In this document: piece after piece, positions 60,909 through 64,000 of the stretch | Position numbering within the stretch: position 1 is the first letter of the stretch | Layout: the number at the start of each line of letters is the position of its first letter | NCBI RefSeq assembly: GCF_031583145.1 | Contig: NZ_CP134050.1 | Location: 4,825,501-4,889,500 of the forward strand | Reading direction: 5' to 3' | Source of the DNA: Brevibacillus brevis | GTDB taxonomy: Bacteria > Bacillota > Bacilli > Brevibacillales > Brevibacillaceae | DNA: 64,000 nucleotides | Program-made: the position numbers and the translations under genes | Notes under the pieces: generated by a model | The model's input: only the letters and a program-made list of their open reading frames with translations | Databases searched by the model: none | Told to the model about the DNA's origin: nothing

Positions 60909-62375
60909 TTAGGATTGGATAAAGACGGTCTTGATCGAGGTGAAAAATTCTATCGCTGCCTGCCCTTGCTCGCGGGAATGGGAGCTGGACTGCTTCATCC
61001 CGCCAAACGGCGCCTGCAGCTCCACCCCAGCAGATTCGGCATTCACCCGCACGAGTCCTGCCTCGATCTCGCCGATGAAGGAGAGGATGCTCCCGATGTC
61101 GCGGGTGAAGATGGATGCGCTCAGGCCGTACTGGACATCGTTGGCGAGCGCGATTGCTTCATCCAGGGTGTCGACCTTGAGCAAGGCGAGCACCGGACCG
61201 AAAATCTCTTCCTGGGCGATGGCCATGTCGGCTGTCACGTCCTCAAAAACGGTCGGCTCCACGAAAAAGCCGCTGTCCAGTCCGTTGTCCATAAGCCTCC
61301 GTCCCCCGTAGATCAGAGTGGCGCCTTCTTCCACCCCTTTCTCGATGTAGGACAGGACGGTCTTCAACTGGCTTTCGCTCGCGCAAGGCCCCATCCAGGT
61401 GTCGCCTTGCATCCCGTCGCCGATCTGCAGCTGTGCGACTTTCGCCAGCAGCCTCTCGCGGAAAGCGTCGTAGATTCCGCTCTGTATGATGACCCGGCTG
61501 GTGGCCGTGCACTTCTGGCCGGTCGATCGCAAGCCCCCACTGATCGTCGCTTCCACCGCTAGATCGAGATCGGCGTCGTTCGCGACGATTACCGGATTTT
61601 TGCCGCCCATCTCCAGCTGGTACTTCGCCCCGCGAGCAAGTGCGCCTTGGCCGACACGCTTGCCGACGGCGTTTGAACCGGTAAACGTAATGCCGTTGAT
61701 GTCCGGATGGTCGATGATGCCTTGACCGATGACGGAGCCGGGACCCGTCACCATGTTGACTACGCCGGACGGCAGCCCCGCCTCGTCCAGGCATTCCACG
61801 ATCTTGGCCGCCGTCACCGCCGTCTCCTGGGCGGGCTTAAACACGACAGAATTGCCGTACACGAGAGCCGGGGCCATTTTCCAGATCGGGATGGCGACGG
61901 GGAAGTTCCACGGCGTGATGACGCCGACAACTCCCAGAGGGACGCGGGTCGTAAACATCAAACCTTCGCTGGCGGTCGACGGGATCACATCGCCTACCTT
62001 GCGCATGCCTTCTCCGGCGTAGTAGCGCAAAATGGCGATTCCCCGGGCCGTTTCGCCTTTGGCTTCCCCGAACGTCTTGCCCATTTCCCGTGTCATGGTC
62101 TCGGCGATCTCATCGAGCCGCTTTTCCAGGGCATTGGCCGCTTTGTACAAGTACTCGCCCCGGGCCGGAGCGGGGAGCTTGCGCCACGCCGGCTGCGCCT
62201 CCTTGGCAGCGGCAACCGCCTGCTCCAGATCGCCGGCGCCGGACTTTTGCACGTAGCCGACGACGTCCTCCCGATTGGCCGGATTGACGCTCGGTTCGAC
62301 CTGGCCGGACGACGCCGGGATCCATGCGCCGTTGATGTAGTTCAAATACGTTTTCACGTCTGTTTTTACTGTCAT
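60909..62375 (-). CDS. Aldehyde dehydrogenase, probably 2-oxoglutaric semialdehyde dehydrogenase
   Basis: 488 aa. [31 protein letters not shown], general base in [13 protein letters not shown], nucleophile Cys in [12 protein letters not shown], and [18 protein letters not shown]. Closely resembles the YcbD-type dehydrogenase of glucarate/galactarate catabolism, which makes 2-oxoglutarate. AAAGGAGTG precedes the ATG at 62375. It is 17 bp upstream of the FAH gene. Confidence 0.88.
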   Translation of the reverse strand: MTVKTDVKTYLNYINGAWIPASSGQVEPSVNPANREDVVGYVQKSGAGDLEQAVAAAKEAQPAWRKLPAPARGEYLYKAANALEKRLDEIAETMTREMGKTFGEAKGETARGIAILRYYAGEGMRKVGDVIPSTASEGLMFTTRVPLGVVGVITPWNFPVAIPIWKMAPALVYGNSVVFKPAQETAVTAAKIVECLDEAGLPSGVVNMVTGPGSVIGQGIIDHPDINGITFTGSNAVGKRVGQGALARGAKYQLEMGGKNPVIVANDADLDLAVEATISGGLRSTGQKCTATSRVIIQSGIYDAFRERLLAKVAQLQIGDGMQGDTWMGPCASESQLKTVLSYIEKGVEEGATLIYGGRRLMDNGLDSGFFVEPTVFEDVTADMAIAQEEIFGPVLALLKVDTLDEAIALANDVQYGLSASIFTRDIGSILSFIGEIEAGLVRVNAESAGVELQAPFGGMKQSSSHSREQGQAAIEFFTSIKTVFIQS

Positions 62376-62473
62376 CTCTCTGCACTCCTTTTCTGCAAAT
62401 GGATCGTTTGCTAGTGCCCCTTTTGAATACAAAAGCTGCTAAAAAACAGGGAGAGGGACGGAGCTGCGGTGGG

Positions 62474-62634
62474 AGAAGCATATTTCCGTCTTCGCTTCGT
62501 GCTTCGCCCCGCGAGGAAGCGGGGACTGTCCGCTACGCCGCGAATTCGCGGGGGAGCGGTAAAGCAGCAGCCGCTCCGAAGCAACTCAAGGTACCGCTCC
62601 TTTTACACCCCGTAAACCTGCTTTACCCCACCTC
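62474..62634. repeat. Single dispersed copy of the quasi-palindromic element
   Basis: AGAAGCATATTTCCG followed by TTCGCTTCGTGCTTCGCCCC, CGGGGGAGCGGTAAAGC and AGCCGCTCCGAAGC, in the same order as in the 14.6-kb array. The right end (AAACCTGCTTTAC) is diverged. It lies between the ALDH and UxaA-like genes of one operon. Confidence 0.75.
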
Positions 62635-62654
62635 GAGTACGTCCCTGCCTCTGA

Positions 62655-63830
62655 TCAAAAAGTCGGGCCAATCCGCCAAATGCCAAAATCGTGCTGCTTC
62701 AAAATTTCGGCCTTGGTCAGCTTGCCGGAAGCGACCTGGGCAACCTCCTCGAAAAGCCGTCGGCCGACTGCCTGGATCGACTCGGTCCCGTCGATGATCG
62801 TGCCTGCATTGACGTCGATGTTGTCCTCCATTTTGGCGAAGATGGCGGAGTTGGTAGCAATTTTGATGACAGGTGCGATCGGCGAGCCGGTGGGCGTGCC
62901 TCTCCCCGTCGTAAACAGGACGACTTGGGCCCCGCCCGCCACCATCCCGGTCAGCTGCTCGATGTCATGGCCGGGCGTATCCATCCAGACCAGCCCCTTC
63001 TTGCTCGGGGTCTGGGCATAGTCGATCAGCTCCTGGAGAGGACGGCTACCCGCCTTGTTCGCCGCGCCCAACGACTTTTCCTCGAGAGAGCTGAGGCCGC
63101 CCTTGATGTTGCCCGGGCTGGGATTGCCTGTACGGATGTCTACGCCCATCAGGAAGGCCCTATCCTCCATGGCCTTGATCACTTCGTACACCCGCTTGGC
63201 GACTTTCTCATCGACGGCCCGCTCGGCGAGCAAATGCTCCGCCCCGATCAGCTCGGTCGTCTCCGCCAGAATGGACGTGCCGCCGTGATCGACGATGAGA
63301 TCGCTGACGACGCCCACTGCCGGATTGGCCGACAATCCCGAGCAGGCATCGGAGCCCCCGCATTCGGTTCCTACGATCAGCTCGCTGAAGTCGCAAAGCT
63401 CCCGCTGCAGTATCGAAGCGTCCTGGACCATCCGCGCGGCGATTTTGGCCCCCTGGGCGATGGCCAGCAAAGTCCCGCCGTGATCCTGGATCGACACGAC
63501 CTCCACGGGCTTTCCGGTCTTCGCGATTTCCCCCGCCACGCTCCGCGCCTGATGCGTCTCGCAGCCGAGGCCGAGTACGACGACCCCGTACACATTCGGG
63601 TTGGCCCCCATGCCTGCGTATGTCCGAAACGTTTGCTCGTAGTCGACGCCGACCTGCGCGCAGCCGTGCTGATGAATGAAGGAGACCGTCCCTTGCACCA
63701 GCTCCGTGATCTGTCTGGCCGCTTGCGTCGCACATGTGATCGTCGGCAGGATGAGCACGTGATTGCGCACCCCGACACGCCCATCCGGACGTCGGTATCC
63801 CCAGAATTTTCCGCTATCTGGCTTCGCCAA
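62655..63830 (-). CDS. UxaA family dehydratase/lyase, large subunit
   Basis: 391 aa, the C-terminal (UxaA/GarD) domain as a separate subunit: VGVRNHVLILPTITCATQAA, FIHQHGCAQVG, VVLGLGCETH, VGTECGGSDACSGLSANPAV, FTTGRGTPTGSPIAPVIKIA. Family members dehydrate altronate or galactarate, or cleave sulfolactate. The TTG at 63830 has GGAAGGGGGG at the right distance and overlaps the end of the small-subunit gene; ATG codons further up are possible. Operon context points to a sugar acid. Confidence 0.85.
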   Translation of the reverse strand: MAKPDSGKFWGYRRPDGRVGVRNHVLILPTITCATQAARQITELVQGTVSFIHQHGCAQVGVDYEQTFRTYAGMGANPNVYGVVVLGLGCETHQARSVAGEIAKTGKPVEVVSIQDHGGTLLAIAQGAKIAARMVQDASILQRELCDFSELIVGTECGGSDACSGLSANPAVGVVSDLIVDHGGTSILAETTELIGAEHLLAERAVDEKVAKRVYEVIKAMEDRAFLMGVDIRTGNPSPGNIKGGLSSLEEKSLGAANKAGSRPLQELIDYAQTPSKKGLVWMDTPGHDIEQLTGMVAGGAQVVLFTTGRGTPTGSPIAPVIKIATNSAIFAKMEDNIDVNAGTIIDGTESIQAVGRRLFEEVAQVASGKLTKAEILKQHDFGIWRIGPTF

Positions 63831-64000
63831 GCCGATCCCCCCTTCCCCTTTTGCCTTCGAGATTGTGGATGTGAACATGCTCGCCCGGTCCAATCTCCCG
63901 GGTCGCCACTCCGATCACTTCCCCGTACTTGAGGATATCTTCTCCTTGCCGGATCGCGACGACCGCAAACTTGTGCCCGAATTCGATCGGATCGCTGAGA
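63814..64000 (-). CDS. UxaA family dehydratase/lyase, small (SAF) subunit, N-terminus beyond window
   Basis: The last 62 codons are visible, beginning at the right edge. The sequence (IEFGHKFAVVAIRQGEDILK, YGEVIGVATREIGPGEHVHI) is the SAF domain of the UxaA/SuyA type. It ends GDRLGEAR at a TAG, overlapping the large-subunit start by 17 bases, which implies translational coupling. Confidence 0.85.
   Translation of the reverse strand, partial: LSDPIEFGHKFAVVAIRQGEDILKYGEVIGVATREIGPGEHVHIHNLEGKRGRGDRLGEAR

Overview
The window looks like chromosomal DNA of a GC-rich member of the Bacillota close to Brevibacillus/Paenibacillaceae. The signs are strong AGGAGG-type ribosome binding sites, TTGACA/TATAAT promoters, intrinsic terminators, and Bacillales-type families: YezD, DUF2325, a FusB-like EF-G-binding protein, a VanR/VanS/VanY set, a YknXYZ-like exporter, CapA and DUF2935. 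The genus is an inference from gene content. No rRNA, tRNA, CRISPR array or phage was seen.

Layout. 1-7.7 kb: a partial YheO-like regulator with a RidA protein, a decayed histidine kinase, two serine hydrolases of penicillin-recognising type, a peptide-binding lipoprotein, YezD/DUF2325, and a TetR repressor with its divergent DoxX-like target. 7.7-28.3 kb: a large minus-strand catabolic locus of three transcription units: an ABC importer; cupin-hydrolase-AspDH-IclR; and an 11-gene operon with an extradiol dioxygenase, SDR, ThDP enzyme, ALDH, MFS transporter, two-subunit Rieske dioxygenase, cis-dihydrodiol dehydrogenase, double VOC protein, second IclR and dienelactone-hydrolase-like protein. 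All three units have good sigma-A promoters followed by related 16-bp palindromes, so they look like one regulon. The longest has an intrinsic terminator in its leader, lying between two copies of the palindrome. The inferred logic is uptake, ring dihydroxylation, rearomatisation, meta-cleavage and funnelling of the products. The substrate is not evident.

28-36 kb: a MocR regulator divergent from a GNAT protein, an ene-reductase sharing an operator type with a nearby TetR gene, a TetR-MFS efflux pair and a CapA protein. 36-47 kb: a MalT/LuxR-type regulator, RidA with a threonine-dehydratase-like enzyme, methyltransferases, a small zinc-ribbon protein, a membrane protein without a canonical start codon, a GNAT gene broken by one stop codon, DUF2935, a 3-hydroxyacyl-CoA-dehydrogenase-like SDR, a YdeI-like protein and an EamA permease. 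47-54 kb: vanR-vanS-like genes, a VanY carboxypeptidase and a YknXYZ-like exporter, apparently an envelope-stress module. 54-64 kb: an EEP nuclease/phosphatase, a sigma-54 activator divergent from a secreted esterase with a matching -24/-12 promoter and upstream sites, a FusB-like protein, and a sugar-acid operon (split UxaA-type dehydratase, ALDH, FAH-family enzyme) that runs off the right edge.

Two families of large quasi-palindromic repeats stand out. One is a five-copy tandem array (14.6-16.0 kb) with diverged copies at 16.1 and 62.5 kb. The other is a two-and-a-bit-copy array at 40.1-40.8 kb. They share a short core, and I could not assign either to a known element.
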